From Bacteroidota bacterium (GTDB lineage Bacteria > Bacteroidota > Bacteroidia > Sphingobacteriales > Sphingobacteriaceae): DNA of 64,000 nt. Below, one piece after another: positions 1 to 8,164 of this stretch (positions within the stretch are counted from its first letter, which is position 1; every line of letters begins with the position of its first letter). The notes under the pieces were generated by a model. That model was not told the DNA's origin. It was given only the letters and a program-made list of their open reading frames with translations, and searched no databases. The position numbers and the translations under genes were made by a program. The stretch spans positions 42,838 to 106,837 of the forward strand of contig JAHJVW010000027.1 in assembly GCA_018828585.1 (NCBI GenBank), read 5' to 3'.

Positions 1-375
1 AGGAACTTCTCCAAAATTTACTCTATACGTTTTTTGTGCTTCTTTGTCCCATTCAGAACTAAAAATACATCTCCCTTCTAATTCTTGTAAAGCCATTCTA
101 AAACCTCCAATACCAGCAAAAAGATCTATAAATGTGAATTTTTCAGTTCCTTTTTTTGGTCCTAAGAAAGGAGCTTTTTTTTCAAAAATCTCAGTCTGTA
201 AAGCATTGTATACTTCAGGTGTCTCTTCAAAATAATTTTGAAAGATTAATTCTGCTCCTTTAGCATAAACACTTTCAGAATTATGTAAATGATGGGTTAA
301 TACTGCTTGATCCATTAAAGAAAGTGATTCCAAATATGATTTACTTTCTTTTTTTGAAGATTTCTTTAGTTTCAT
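1..375 (-). CDS. DNA (cytosine-5-)methyltransferase, N-terminal part (runs off the window)
   Basis: Reading the minus strand from an ATG at 375-373 gives 125 open codons up to the window edge, so the gene is partial. Residues 82-92 read FIDLFAGIGGF, the AdoMet-binding motif I of C5 cytosine methyltransferases, and SSEWD (106-110) is the usual motif II acidic region. The first 80 residues are a Lys/Ser-rich leader. The start overlaps the stop of the upstream XRE regulator as ATGA, so translation is probably coupled. With that controller and its operator it is almost certainly the methylase of a restriction-modification system. The catalytic PC motif and target-recognition region lie outside the window, so specificity cannot be read. 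Confidence 0.9.
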   Translation of the reverse strand, partial: MKLKKSSKKESKSYLESLSLMDQAVLTHHLHNSESVYAKGAELIFQNYFEETPEVYNALQTEIFEKKAPFLGPKKGTEKFTFIDLFAGIGGFRMALQELEGRCIFSSEWDKEAQKTYRVNFGEVP

Positions 376-605
376 TTTTCAACCCCCTTTGAAAAAATAT
401 CGTGGTTGAAAAATTCTTTTACACTTATTTCAAGAGCTAAAACTATTTTCTCTAAATTTATAACAGATATATTTCTCTTCCCATTTTCAACTTCATTTAC
501 ATAGGTTTTGTCAAGGTTAGCTTTAAATGCCAATACCTCTTGGGTTAAGCTCAACCCCTTCCTTAACTCCTTAATTCTTAGACCTATTTTTTCCCTTATA
601 TCCAT
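372..605 (-). CDS. XRE-family HTH regulator, probable R-M controller (C) protein
   Basis: This 77-residue protein is one helix-turn-helix domain (about residues 6-66): an IGLRIKELR opening, LTQEVLAFKANLDKTYVNEV as the turn and recognition helix, and a VENGKRNISV segment. That is the size and layout of C proteins such as C.AhdI and C.Esp1396I. Its stop codon overlaps the methyltransferase start by four bases. About 23 bp upstream lies a two-box operator whose core matches known C-boxes, so autoregulation is likely. C proteins more often precede the endonuclease; here the methylase follows directly. Function is inferred from fold, size, operator and neighbour. Confidence 0.85.
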   Translation of the reverse strand: MDIREKIGLRIKELRKGLSLTQEVLAFKANLDKTYVNEVENGKRNISVINLEKIVLALEISVKEFFNHDIFSKGVEK

Positions 606-925
606 TGCGGAAATCTAAGATCAATTCGACTATAAGTCAATCGGATATAAGTGAACTTTTAAGAATGTTAATAATTTTTTAAATGTCCTTCACTAAGTCA
701 ATTAAATCAGAAGGTTAATCAAAGCCAGTGAATCGCCCCACGGAGATCATCACGTCGTTGCACTCCTCATGATGACGTGGTAAAATGAAAGGATGAATCA
801 TGATGACGCAAGCAACAAAATAAATACCTTCATCATTATTTGGATTAACTCAAAATTTATAGCTTTGAGCAACGTTTTTAAAAAAGCTTTTGGCCTTCCG
901 CTAACAGCATTAAGCATTCTAAAAA
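606..925. other. Intergenic region between the R-M operon and gldA
   Basis: Besides the operator at 628-653, this 320-bp spacer is AT-rich and has no convincing gene. An 11-bp direct repeat TCATGATGACG occurs at 767-777 and 798-808, and CACGTC/GACGTG inverted halves flank the first copy. GC rises locally around 735-780, which may be the scar of a small element. The gldA promoter must lie here but no clear Bacteroidota promoter was recognised. Confidence 0.4.
628..653 (-). promoter_or_regulatory. C-box operator pair for the XRE controller
   Basis: A perfect palindrome GACT-ATA-AGTC lies at 628-638, reading GACTTATAGTC on the minus strand. A degenerate second box GGATATAAGTG lies at 643-653. 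Four bases separate the boxes, so the centres are 15 bp apart. Controller-protein operators have this architecture (GACT-N3-AGTC, two boxes, 4 bp gap). The site ends 23 bp before the controller start, where it would overlap the promoter. The distal box is weak and would need cooperative binding. Confidence 0.75.
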
Positions 926-1636
926 TTGAGTATCAGCGTAAACGCATTAAGCAAAACTTACGGAACACAAAAAGCAGTAGATGGCATTTCATTTGAAGCG
1001 ACATCAGGAAAAATTTTAGGCTTTCTGGGTCCGAATGGAGCAGGGAAATCTACCACCATGAAAATGCTGACTTGCTTTTTACCACAAACTGCCGGACAAG
1101 CATCTGTTTGCGGTTTTGATATTGCTACGCAGTCTTTAGATGTCAGAAAAAGCATCGGCTATTTGCCCGAGAGTAACCCGCTGTACCACGAAATGTATGT
1201 GAAAGAGTTCTTAAACTTTGTGGGCGAAACTTATCAGGTAGCGAATTTAAAATCGAGAATTGAAGAGGTCATTTTAGCGACGGGCTTAGGGCAAGAGCAG
1301 CATAAGAAAATCGGGCAATTGTCTAAAGGCTATAAACAAAGGGTAGGTTTGGCGCAAGCCATTATCCACGACCCTAAAGTGTTGATTTTAGACGAACCAA
1401 CATCGGGTTTAGACCCCAATCAATTGATAGAAATCAGAAAGCTGATCAAAGAGTTGGGTAAAACCAAAACGGTGATCCTTTCTACACACATCATGCAGGA
1501 GGTGGAAGCCATTTGCGATGAGGTCATCATCATTCATAAAGGTAAAATTGTAGCCAACGATTCGTTGAAAGGATTGCTAGAAAAGCATCAGCAAAAATCG
1601 CTGGAACCTATATTTATTAAACTCACTAAAGACTAA
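926..1636 (+). CDS. gldA: GldA-type ABC transporter ATP-binding protein
   Basis: The 236-residue protein has Walker A GPNGAGKST (35-43), signature LSKGY (132-136) and Walker B LILDEP (153-158), with PTSGLDP following. It resembles GldA, the ATPase of the GldAFG transporter of Bacteroidota, and GldF- and GldG-like genes follow. The start is TTG at 926: an in-frame TAA lies just upstream at 920-922, and the first ATG falls after Walker A. It lacks the long C-terminal extension I recall for flavobacterial GldA (about 300 residues). GldAFG occurs in many non-gliding Bacteroidota, so gliding cannot be inferred from these genes. Confidence 0.85.
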   Translation: MSISVNALSKTYGTQKAVDGISFEATSGKILGFLGPNGAGKSTTMKMLTCFLPQTAGQASVCGFDIATQSLDVRKSIGYLPESNPLYHEMYVKEFLNFVGETYQVANLKSRIEEVILATGLGQEQHKKIGQLSKGYKQRVGLAQAIIHDPKVLILDEPTSGLDPNQLIEIRKLIKELGKTKTVILSTHIMQEVEAICDEVIIIHKGKIVANDSLKGLLEKHQQKSLEPIFIKLTKD

Positions 1637-1639
1637 ACT

Positions 1640-2041
1640 TTGAGCCTTAAAAATATCATCTTATTAAAATTCATCAGTCTGTTTTTATTACTGGCTTATT
1701 TCACCACTTATGCGTGGATTTCCTTTTTGTTTTTACTGAGCGAATTGTATGCGCCTTTTAAAAATAGCATCATTTCTTTCGAGACGATGGTGATTGCCTT
1801 TTGTGTTTCGGTGATATTTTTGACCATTTACAAAGGTAAAAACAAACAATTTATGCAGATACTGGCGCAAGATATCATTATTTTGGTGTTGGCTGTTCCG
1901 ATGGTTTCGACCCTCTTAGATCTATTGAAAATGGGAATGGATGATAAAGGAAATGTACTATTTGCGATCTTAACGATCATGATCGTGACAGTGGGCATCA
2001 TGACTTTTAACGATTGGAAAAAACTCAAACAGCAAGCCTAA
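1640..2041 (+). CDS. Small integral membrane protein between gldA and gldF
   Basis: This 133-residue protein has four hydrophobic segments (about 5-35, 46-62, 74-92 and 105-124) and no recognised family. It starts with TTG three bases after the gldA stop and ends immediately before the gldF ATG (TAAATG), so it sits inside the operon. It may be an accessory subunit of the GldAFG transporter. That role rests on position alone. No signal peptide, lipobox or catalytic motif is visible. Confidence 0.7.
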   Translation: MSLKNIILLKFISLFLLLAYFTTYAWISFLFLLSELYAPFKNSIISFETMVIAFCVSVIFLTIYKGKNKQFMQILAQDIIILVLAVPMVSTLLDLLKMGMDDKGNVLFAILTIMIVTVGIMTFNDWKKLKQQA

Positions 2042-2770
2042 ATGCTAGCCATTTATAAAAAAGAACTCTACTCCTATTTCAGCTCCTTGGTGGCTTACAT
2101 CACCATTGGGATTTTCTTGGTGGTGCTGAGCTTGTTCCTTTGGGTGTTCCCCGATAGCAGCATTTTAGAATATGGCTATGCCAGTTTGGAAAGTATGTTT
2201 AGTACCATTCCATATTTATTCATGTTCCTCATTCCGGCCATCACCATGCGCTCTTTAGCCGAAGAAAAAAGAGAAGGAACTTTTGAATTGTTAGCCACAA
2301 GACCACTCACTGATTGGCAAATCGTTGGTGGTAAATACCTGGCTGCCTTAACTTTAGTTTTATTCTCGTTAATCCCAACCCTAGTTTATTATATTTCTGT
2401 TTATCAGTTAGGAGTAGTGAAAGGCAATATCGATAGTGGCGCCGTAATTGGTTCGTATATCGGCTTATTTTTGTTAGGTGCCGCTTTTGTGGCGCTCGGG
2501 ATTTTCGCATCTGCCATCACCAAAAATCAAATCATTGCTTTTGCCATTGCGGTATTTTTAAGCTTTATCGCTTTCAGCGGATTTGATTCTGCTAGTCAGA
2601 TTTTATCCTTGCAACAATTCGACAGCATTTTGATTAATTTAGGTATCAATGCGCATTATCAATCTATCAGTCGTGGCGTTTTAGACACCCGAGATTTAAT
2701 TTACTTTTTGAGTTTCATTGGGCTTTTTCTTTTAATCACTAAAACAATTTTAGGAGGCAGGAAATGGTAA
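2042..2770 (+). CDS. gldF: GldF-type ABC transporter permease
   Basis: The 242-residue inner-membrane permease has about six hydrophobic helices. The loop EEKREGTFELLATRPL (about 74-89) is the ABC-2 permease signature found in GldF and NosY-like proteins. It begins directly after the preceding membrane gene and overlaps gldG by 7 bp (2764-2770). With GldA and GldG it should form the ABC complex linked to gliding and envelope functions in Bacteroidota; the substrate is unknown. It could equally be called a generic ABC-2 permease, but the gldA-F-G order supports GldF. Confidence 0.85.
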   Translation: MLAIYKKELYSYFSSLVAYITIGIFLVVLSLFLWVFPDSSILEYGYASLESMFSTIPYLFMFLIPAITMRSLAEEKREGTFELLATRPLTDWQIVGGKYLAALTLVLFSLIPTLVYYISVYQLGVVKGNIDSGAVIGSYIGLFLLGAAFVALGIFASAITKNQIIAFAIAVFLSFIAFSGFDSASQILSLQQFDSILINLGINAHYQSISRGVLDTRDLIYFLSFIGLFLLITKTILGGRKW

Positions 2771-4458
2771 ATCTTCAGAAAAAACGAGATTTAACACAGC
2801 TATTTATATTTTTAGCTGCCATCATCGGCATCAATGTTTTATCCAACTTAGCTTTTACCCGGTTTGATTTCACCAAGGAAAAGCGTTACACCATCTCTCC
2901 TATTACCATCCAAATTCTCGAGCATTTAAAAGAACCGGTTACCATTCAGGTTTATTTGGAAGGTGAATTCCCGTCAGGATTTAAACGATTGCGGAACGCC
3001 ACCAAAGATTTATTGAGCGATTATAAAGCTTACGCTGGCAACAAGCTCAATTTTGAGTTTATAGACCCCATAGCTGGCAAAAATCAGCAGGAGCAGGAAG
3101 CCGTTTATAACCAAATGACGCAGAAAGGTATTGAACCTACCAATTTAAGTGTGAAGACCGCATCGGGCTTGACCCAAAAAGTCATTTATCCAGTTGCTGA
3201 AGTGAGTGCTGGAGCAAATAGCATGGCGGTTAAATTGTTGCAAACCCGTATGGGCAGCAGTCCAGAAGAGGTATTGAATAACTCGGTCCAGAATTTAGAG
3301 TATGCTTTCTCTTCGGCCATTAAAAAAGTAAGTGCTGGTGGTAAACCACGTGTGGGCTTTACCGAAGGGCATGGCGAATTAAGTGATTTGGAATTGCAGG
3401 ACGCCCTGAAGAGTTTAACTGAGGGCTATGAAGCTGGAAGAATTAATCTAAATACAATGACTTATGCCGGTTTAGATAAACTCAAAGTGATGGTGATTGC
3501 GAAACCAGCGACTGAATTCTCTGAGTTAGAAAAGTATAAAATCGACCAATTTCTAATGCATGGTGGCAAAATCATCTGGACCATTGATCAGGTAAATGCT
3601 GACTTAGATAGCATGAGAAGATCTCAAGGAGCTGAGCAATTGGCTTTCCAAAAGAAACTCAACTTAGATGATCAATTGTTTACTTACGGCGTTAGAATCA
3701 ATTATGATTTGGTTGGCGACATGAATTGTGCTCAAATCCCAGTAAGTGTGGGACAAGTGGGTGGGCAGGCTCAAATTCAAATGGTTCCTTGGCTATTTTT
3801 TCCTTTAATCTTGCCGGTAAGCAATCATCCGATGATTAAAAATTTAGATGCGATTAAAACAGCATTCGTCAACACCCTAGATACGATTGGAACCAAAGGA
3901 ACACAAAAAACGATCTTATTGACCACCTCTCCATTTAATCGCGAATTAGATGCCCCTACCATTATTTCTTTGGACATGATTGAGGACACACCCGATCCAA
4001 AGCGTTTTCAAAGTGTGCCAAAGCCTGTATGTGTTTTACTGGAAGGAACTTTTAAATCAAATTTCTTAAACAGAGCGGTACCACAAGGTATTTCTGATTT
4101 TCCAGCTCCTTTAGAGAAAAGCAAATTCACTAAAATGCTCGTTTTTAGCGATGGTGATATTTTCAAAAATCAAATCAGCGAAAAAGATGGCTCGGCATTT
4201 CCATTAGGTTATGACCGATACACCCAACAGACCTATGGAAATAAGACCTTTTTGTTAAATGCCATTGATTATTTAACAGATGATTCGGGCTTAATTGCGC
4301 TGCGTTCTAAAGAAATTAAACTAAGATTGTTAGATAAAGGCAAATTAGTAGCCCAAAAAACGACTTGGCAATTGATAAATACCTTAATTCCACTGATAAT
4401 GTTAGTACTTTTCGGAATTTTTCAACATATTTATCGTAAGCGAAAGTATGCAGCTTAA
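2764..4458 (+). CDS. gldG: GldG-type ABC transporter auxiliary (substrate-binding-like) subunit
   Basis: The 564-residue protein has an N-terminal helix (about 10-28), a long soluble region and a C-terminal helix (about 538-557) followed by a basic tail (YRKRKYAA). LTRFDFTKEKRYTIS-like text near residue 33 and VTIQVYLEGEFPSGFKRL (about 58-75) are typical of the GldG/ABC-type uncharacterised transporter family. The layout fits a periplasmic domain anchored at both ends. It overlaps gldF by 7 bp, so expression is coupled. It completes the gldA-x-gldF-gldG operon. Confidence 0.85.
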   Translation: MVNLQKKRDLTQLFIFLAAIIGINVLSNLAFTRFDFTKEKRYTISPITIQILEHLKEPVTIQVYLEGEFPSGFKRLRNATKDLLSDYKAYAGNKLNFEFIDPIAGKNQQEQEAVYNQMTQKGIEPTNLSVKTASGLTQKVIYPVAEVSAGANSMAVKLLQTRMGSSPEEVLNNSVQNLEYAFSSAIKKVSAGGKPRVGFTEGHGELSDLELQDALKSLTEGYEAGRINLNTMTYAGLDKLKVMVIAKPATEFSELEKYKIDQFLMHGGKIIWTIDQVNADLDSMRRSQGAEQLAFQKKLNLDDQLFTYGVRINYDLVGDMNCAQIPVSVGQVGGQAQIQMVPWLFFPLILPVSNHPMIKNLDAIKTAFVNTLDTIGTKGTQKTILLTTSPFNRELDAPTIISLDMIEDTPDPKRFQSVPKPVCVLLEGTFKSNFLNRAVPQGISDFPAPLEKSKFTKMLVFSDGDIFKNQISEKDGSAFPLGYDRYTQQTYGNKTFLLNAIDYLTDDSGLIALRSKEIKLRLLDKGKLVAQKTTWQLINTLIPLIMLVLFGIFQHIYRKRKYAA

Positions 4459-4464
4459 AATTTA

Positions 4465-4472
4465 TATTTTTG
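4465..4472 (+). promoter_or_regulatory. Possible dnaN -7 promoter element
   Basis: TATTTTTG matches the Bacteroidota -7 consensus TAnnTTTG and lies 34 bp before the dnaN start, between gldG and dnaN. No good -33 TTTG box was found at the expected distance, so this is a weak call. Confidence 0.35.
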
Positions 4473-4505
4473 TTTTTTAAAAGTAAACAATACTAAAACG
4501 ATAAG

Positions 4506-5630
4506 ATGAGATTCATTGTTTCTACGTCAACATTATTAAAGCATTTACAAGCCGTAAGCGGAGCATTAAGCAATAGTGCAGTTTTACCTATCTTGGAAAA
4601 CTTTCTATTCGAGATTAAAGACTCCAGCCTAACCATTTCCGCCACTGACTTACAGACCAGTATGACGACCTCTGTAGCTGTGGAGTCTAAAGAAAGCGGA
4701 AAGATTGCGGTACCTTCTAAAATCTTATTAGACACCTTGAAAACATTGCCAGAGCAGCCTATATCTTTTTCTGTAGATGATAAAACTTTTGCAATCGAAA
4801 TTAGTGCAGGTGACGGTAAATATCGCTTAAGCGGAGAGAATGGAGAAGATTTTCCTAAAATCCCTGTGGTTGACAATGCATCATCCGTAAATTTGCCAGC
4901 ATCCGTTTTAGCGGAAGCCATCAACAAAACCATTTTTGCGGTCAGTAACGATGAGTTACGCCCAGCAATGACCGGTGTTTTCTGCCAGTTATCTCCTCAA
5001 AATGTGACTTTTGTTGCTACAGACGCTCATAAATTGGTGAGGTATAGAAGAAACGATGCCAAAGCAGATTCAGCAACGTCTTTCATCTTACCTAAAAAAG
5101 CTTTGAACTTGTTAAAGTCTTCATTACCATCTGAAGACCTGAATGTTTCCATTGAATATAACTCCACCAGTGCTTTCTTTAAGTTTGCAAACATTCACTT
5201 GATTTGTCGTTTAATTGATGAACGTTACCCTGATTACGATGCGGTAATTCCTCAAAACAATCCTAACAAATTAACTTTAGACCGTGGCTTATTTTTAAAT
5301 TGTTTAAAGCGTGTGGTTATTTTCGCGAATAAAACAACGCATCAGGTTCGTTTAAAAATCACAGGTAGCGAATTAAATATTTCATCAGAAGATATTGATT
5401 TCGCGAATGAAGCACATGAAAGAATTGGTTGCCAATTTGATGGTGAAGATATGGAAATCGGCTTCAACGCGAAGTTCTTGATTGAAATGCTGAATAACCT
5501 TTCTGGAGAGGAAATTACTATTGAAATGAGTACCCCAAATAGAGCAGGCTTATTATTCCCAAGCATTAAAGACGAAAACGAGGACATCTTGATGTTGGTG
5601 ATGCCAGTCATGTTAAATAACTATGCTTAA
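4506..5630 (+). CDS. dnaN: DNA polymerase III subunit beta (sliding clamp)
   Basis: The 374-residue protein has the length and three-domain layout of the beta clamp, the ring that tethers DNA polymerase III to DNA. It begins MRFIVSTSTLLKHLQAVSG, typical of Bacteroidota DnaN. It includes LPILENFLFE near residue 26 and ends with the MLVMPVML tail that closes clamp domain III. A possible promoter precedes it and a strong hairpin follows, so it is probably its own transcription unit. It is not beside dnaA, as is common in Bacteroidota. Confidence 0.96.
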   Translation: MRFIVSTSTLLKHLQAVSGALSNSAVLPILENFLFEIKDSSLTISATDLQTSMTTSVAVESKESGKIAVPSKILLDTLKTLPEQPISFSVDDKTFAIEISAGDGKYRLSGENGEDFPKIPVVDNASSVNLPASVLAEAINKTIFAVSNDELRPAMTGVFCQLSPQNVTFVATDAHKLVRYRRNDAKADSATSFILPKKALNLLKSSLPSEDLNVSIEYNSTSAFFKFANIHLICRLIDERYPDYDAVIPQNNPNKLTLDRGLFLNCLKRVVIFANKTTHQVRLKITGSELNISSEDIDFANEAHERIGCQFDGEDMEIGFNAKFLIEMLNNLSGEEITIEMSTPNRAGLLFPSIKDENEDILMLVMPVMLNNYA

Positions 5631-5647
5631 AATAAAATTCAATAAAT

Positions 5648-5681
5648 GGAGATGGCTTGGTATCAAAACCGAGCCATTTCC
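5648..5681 (+). terminator. Hairpin terminator after dnaN
   Basis: A 13-bp stem with two G-T wobbles (5648-5660 with 5669-5681, 8-base loop) is followed by GTTTAAT. It sits 18 bp after the dnaN stop and reads as a rho-independent terminator, although the T tract is short. Confidence 0.65.
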
Positions 5682-5702
5682 GTTTAATAGGAAAGCAGTT
5701 GC

Positions 5703-6410
5703 ATGAAAATTAAATTTTATCCATTATTTACTTTATTAATTACTGTTATTTCTAGCACTTTATGGATGAGTTGCAGTGATACTACTCCAATTTTAACCTT
5801 TGGAGAAAGCAAAATAAGAATTATTAACGCAGCTCCAGATGCTGGAAATATCAAACTATACGCTAATGATAGCCTAAAAACACCAAATGGTTTAAGCTTT
5901 GGTCAGTCAACCGACTTCACCAATATTTCTGGAGGTATAAATAAATTTTTAGTAAAAAATAATGATCAGAGTATTGAGAAAAGTAGACTTAATTTCAAAT
6001 TAGACACCAATAAAAAATACACATTTTTTATTGCAGGTGGTGTGACAAAAGATTCATTGACTTATGTTTCGCTCAAAGATAATTTAACCGTTCTTACAGA
6101 TACTACTGCAAAAATTCGTCTCGTAAATCTAGTTCCAAGCTCCCCCTTTCTAGACCTCATATTCTCTAAAGACAGTACAGAAAATCTCGCTTCATTTTCT
6201 AACATTAATTTTAAATCTGGCACCGATTATAAGCAATTTAAACCCGGAATCTATTTCTTAAAAGTAAGAGAGAGCGGTAATAAAATTGATTTATTAAACG
6301 TCCCTAACTTTAAGATTGAAGCTAAAAAGATTTATACGCTTTGGTTAAAGGGTTACATCAATGGTAGTGGAAATCAGGCTTTGGACGCTCAAATATTAAA
6401 AGATAATTAG
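5703..6410 (+). CDS. DUF4397-type lipoprotein
   Basis: The 235-residue protein has a signal peptide ending in a lipobox (WMSC, Cys about 23), so it is probably lipid-anchored in the envelope. KIRIINAAPDAGNIKLYAND (about 39-58) and KIRLVNLVPSSPFLDLIF further on are two repeats of the DUF4397 beta-sandwich seen in Bacteroidota surface lipoproteins. No catalytic residues are apparent. Its role is unknown. It follows the dnaN terminator, so it probably has its own promoter. Confidence 0.7.
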   Translation: MKIKFYPLFTLLITVISSTLWMSCSDTTPILTFGESKIRIINAAPDAGNIKLYANDSLKTPNGLSFGQSTDFTNISGGINKFLVKNNDQSIEKSRLNFKLDTNKKYTFFIAGGVTKDSLTYVSLKDNLTVLTDTTAKIRLVNLVPSSPFLDLIFSKDSTENLASFSNINFKSGTDYKQFKPGIYFLKVRESGNKIDLLNVPNFKIEAKKIYTLWLKGYINGSGNQALDAQILKDN

Positions 6411-6433
6411 AAATTAAAAATTAGCATCATCAA

Positions 6434-6733
6434 ATGGCCAACAAAACATCTCAGCATATATTAAATACCTCAGCCACTTTATTGGGATTTTGTTTATTCG
6501 TCATCACCTCGTTACATAGTAACAATTACTCTTCTACTAGTTTAATAGACGACTTCACTTCTGTAGTATCGTTATTTTTGATTTTTTCTTGTTTGCTATC
6601 TTTCTACGCTATCCAAACTAGAGATGAAGTACGGTCTTTAAAGATGGAGAAAGTTGCTGAATACTTGTTCGGATTTGCGCTATTAGGGATACTCACCATT
6701 ATTATTTTGCTCTTTTTTGATATCATCAACTAG
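6434..6733 (+). CDS. Small three-helix membrane protein of unknown function
   Basis: The 99-residue protein has hydrophobic segments at about 12-26, 42-60 and 78-97 and no motif I can place. It starts with ATG 23 bp after the lipoprotein gene and may be co-transcribed with it. It ends 14 bp before the 3' end of the convergent CoA-transferase gene. No homologue is recognised and no function is proposed. Confidence 0.6.
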   Translation: MANKTSQHILNTSATLLGFCLFVITSLHSNNYSSTSLIDDFTSVVSLFLIFSCLLSFYAIQTRDEVRSLKMEKVAEYLFGFALLGILTIIILLFFDIIN

Positions 6734-6747
6734 ATGAGTGATGCTGT

Positions 6748-7401
6748 TTACAGAATCATCTCAGAAATATCCCCAGCGATAACTAATTTTCCTAAAGTTG
6801 CTTTCTTTATCTCCTCAACGCTTACTCCTGGTGCTCTTTCCAAAAGATGAAAAGCACCGTCTTTCACTTCATAAACACCTAATTCAGTCACTATCTTTTT
6901 CACACAATTCACACCCGTTAAAGGCAAAGAACAGGCTTTTAACAATTTTGATTCCCCATGCTTATTCACTTGTTGCATGGCTACGATGATATTTTGTGCG
7001 GATGCCACTAAATCCATTGCTCCACCCATCCCTTTCACCATTTTACCTGGGATTTTCCAGTTGGCAATATCTCCATTTTCCGAAACTTCCATCGCTCCTA
7101 AAATGGTTAAATCCACTTTCCCTGCTCTGATCATTCCAAAACTTAAAGCCGAATCGAATGTCGATGAACCTGGCAAAGTGGTAATGGTTTGCTTACCCGC
7201 ATTAATTAAATCAGCATCTTCTTGTCCATCTATTGGAAAAGGTCCCATACCTAACAACCCATTTTCTGATTGTAAAACCACAGAAATTCCATCTGGGATA
7301 TAATTGGCCACTAAAGTGGGAATTCCAATTCCTAAATTCACATACATGCCATCTTGTACTTCTTTGGCTATTCTTTTGGCGATTCCGTTTTTATCAAGCA
7401 T
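6748..7401 (-). CDS. scoB: 3-oxoacid CoA-transferase subunit B
   Basis: The 217-residue protein matches the beta subunit of class I CoA transferases (SCOT type), which move CoA from succinyl-CoA to a 3-oxoacid such as acetoacetate. YVNLGIGIPTLVANYIP (about 20-36) and SENGLLGMGPFP (about 45-56) are clear; the Glu in SENGLLG is the catalytic glutamate that forms the glutamyl-CoA intermediate. It lies four bases downstream of subunit A on the same strand, forming the usual two-gene operon. The exact oxoacid is inferred from the family. Confidence 0.93.
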   Translation of the reverse strand: MLDKNGIAKRIAKEVQDGMYVNLGIGIPTLVANYIPDGISVVLQSENGLLGMGPFPIDGQEDADLINAGKQTITTLPGSSTFDSALSFGMIRAGKVDLTILGAMEVSENGDIANWKIPGKMVKGMGGAMDLVASAQNIIVAMQQVNKHGESKLLKACSLPLTGVNCVKKIVTELGVYEVKDGAFHLLERAPGVSVEEIKKATLGKLVIAGDISEMIL

Positions 7402-7405
7402 TTCG

Positions 7406-8104
7406 TTAAGATTTTGGAGTTACAGTTCGTTGTTCAATTCTTTTCTCATAATTGCTTCCTTGAAAAATACGGTGAACGTATATTCCAGGCGTGTGAATTT
7501 GATCGGGATCTAATTCACCAGCGGGCACCAATTCCTCTACCTCGGCGATGGTGATTTTTCCACCCATTGCCATTACTGGATTAAAGTTTCGAGCAGTAGA
7601 TTTGTAAATCAAATTACCCATGGTATCGCCTTTCCAAGCTTTCACAATAGCAAAATCGGCTTCAAAAGCCATCTCCATTAAATAATCTTTACCGTTAAAA
7701 TTTCGTACTTCTTTTCCTTCAGCAACCTCTGTTCCTACACCAGCAGGTGTAAAAATAGCAGGCATTCCGTAACCAGCAGCCATACAGCGTGTAGCTAATG
7801 TTCCTTGTGGAATCAATTCTACTTCTAACTCGCCACTTAACAGTTGTCTTTCAAACTCGGCGTTTTCGCCAACATAAGAAGAAATCATTTTCTTTACCTG
7901 TTTTCCTTGCAACATCAATCCAATACCAAAATCATCAACACCTGCATTATTAGAGATACAAGTGAGATTTTTAGTCCCTTTTTTCACAAGGGCTGTGATA
8001 CAATTTTCAGGGATTCCGCATAAACCAAAGCCGCCAAGCATCAAAGTCATTCCGTCTTCAATGTCACGAACTGCTTCTTCAGCATTTTTAATTACTTTAT
8101 TCAT
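7406..8104 (-). CDS. scoA: 3-oxoacid CoA-transferase subunit A
   Basis: The 232-residue protein is the alpha subunit of a class I CoA transferase. It carries the glycine-rich [13 protein letters not shown] (about 24-36) and [15 protein letters not shown] (about 51-65) motifs, both diagnostic. It is first in the two-gene operon and the catalytic Glu is supplied by subunit B. Together they would interconvert acetoacetate and acetoacetyl-CoA in ketone-body or fatty/amino-acid catabolism. A 60-bp spacer separates it from mutS2 upstream, so co-transcription with mutS2 is possible. Confidence 0.93.
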   Translation of the reverse strand: MNKVIKNAEEAVRDIEDGMTLMLGGFGLCGIPENCITALVKKGTKNLTCISNNAGVDDFGIGLMLQGKQVKKMISSYVGENAEFERQLLSGELEVELIPQGTLATRCMAAGYGMPAIFTPAGVGTEVAEGKEVRNFNGKDYLMEMAFEADFAIVKAWKGDTMGNLIYKSTARNFNPVMAMGGKITIAEVEELVPAGELDPDQIHTPGIYVHRIFQGSNYEKRIEQRTVTPKS

Positions 8105-8164
8105 GTTTAATAATTGGTTGAATCACGAAGATATCATTTAGAAACGTATCTTCTATAAGAATGT

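Noticed and set aside
793..996. 67-residue ORF before gldA
   Set aside because: It overlaps the gldA start in another frame, has no family text and its composition is like a random frame.
4493..4933. Long antisense ORF in dnaN
   Set aside because: It is the reverse-strand shadow of dnaN codons.
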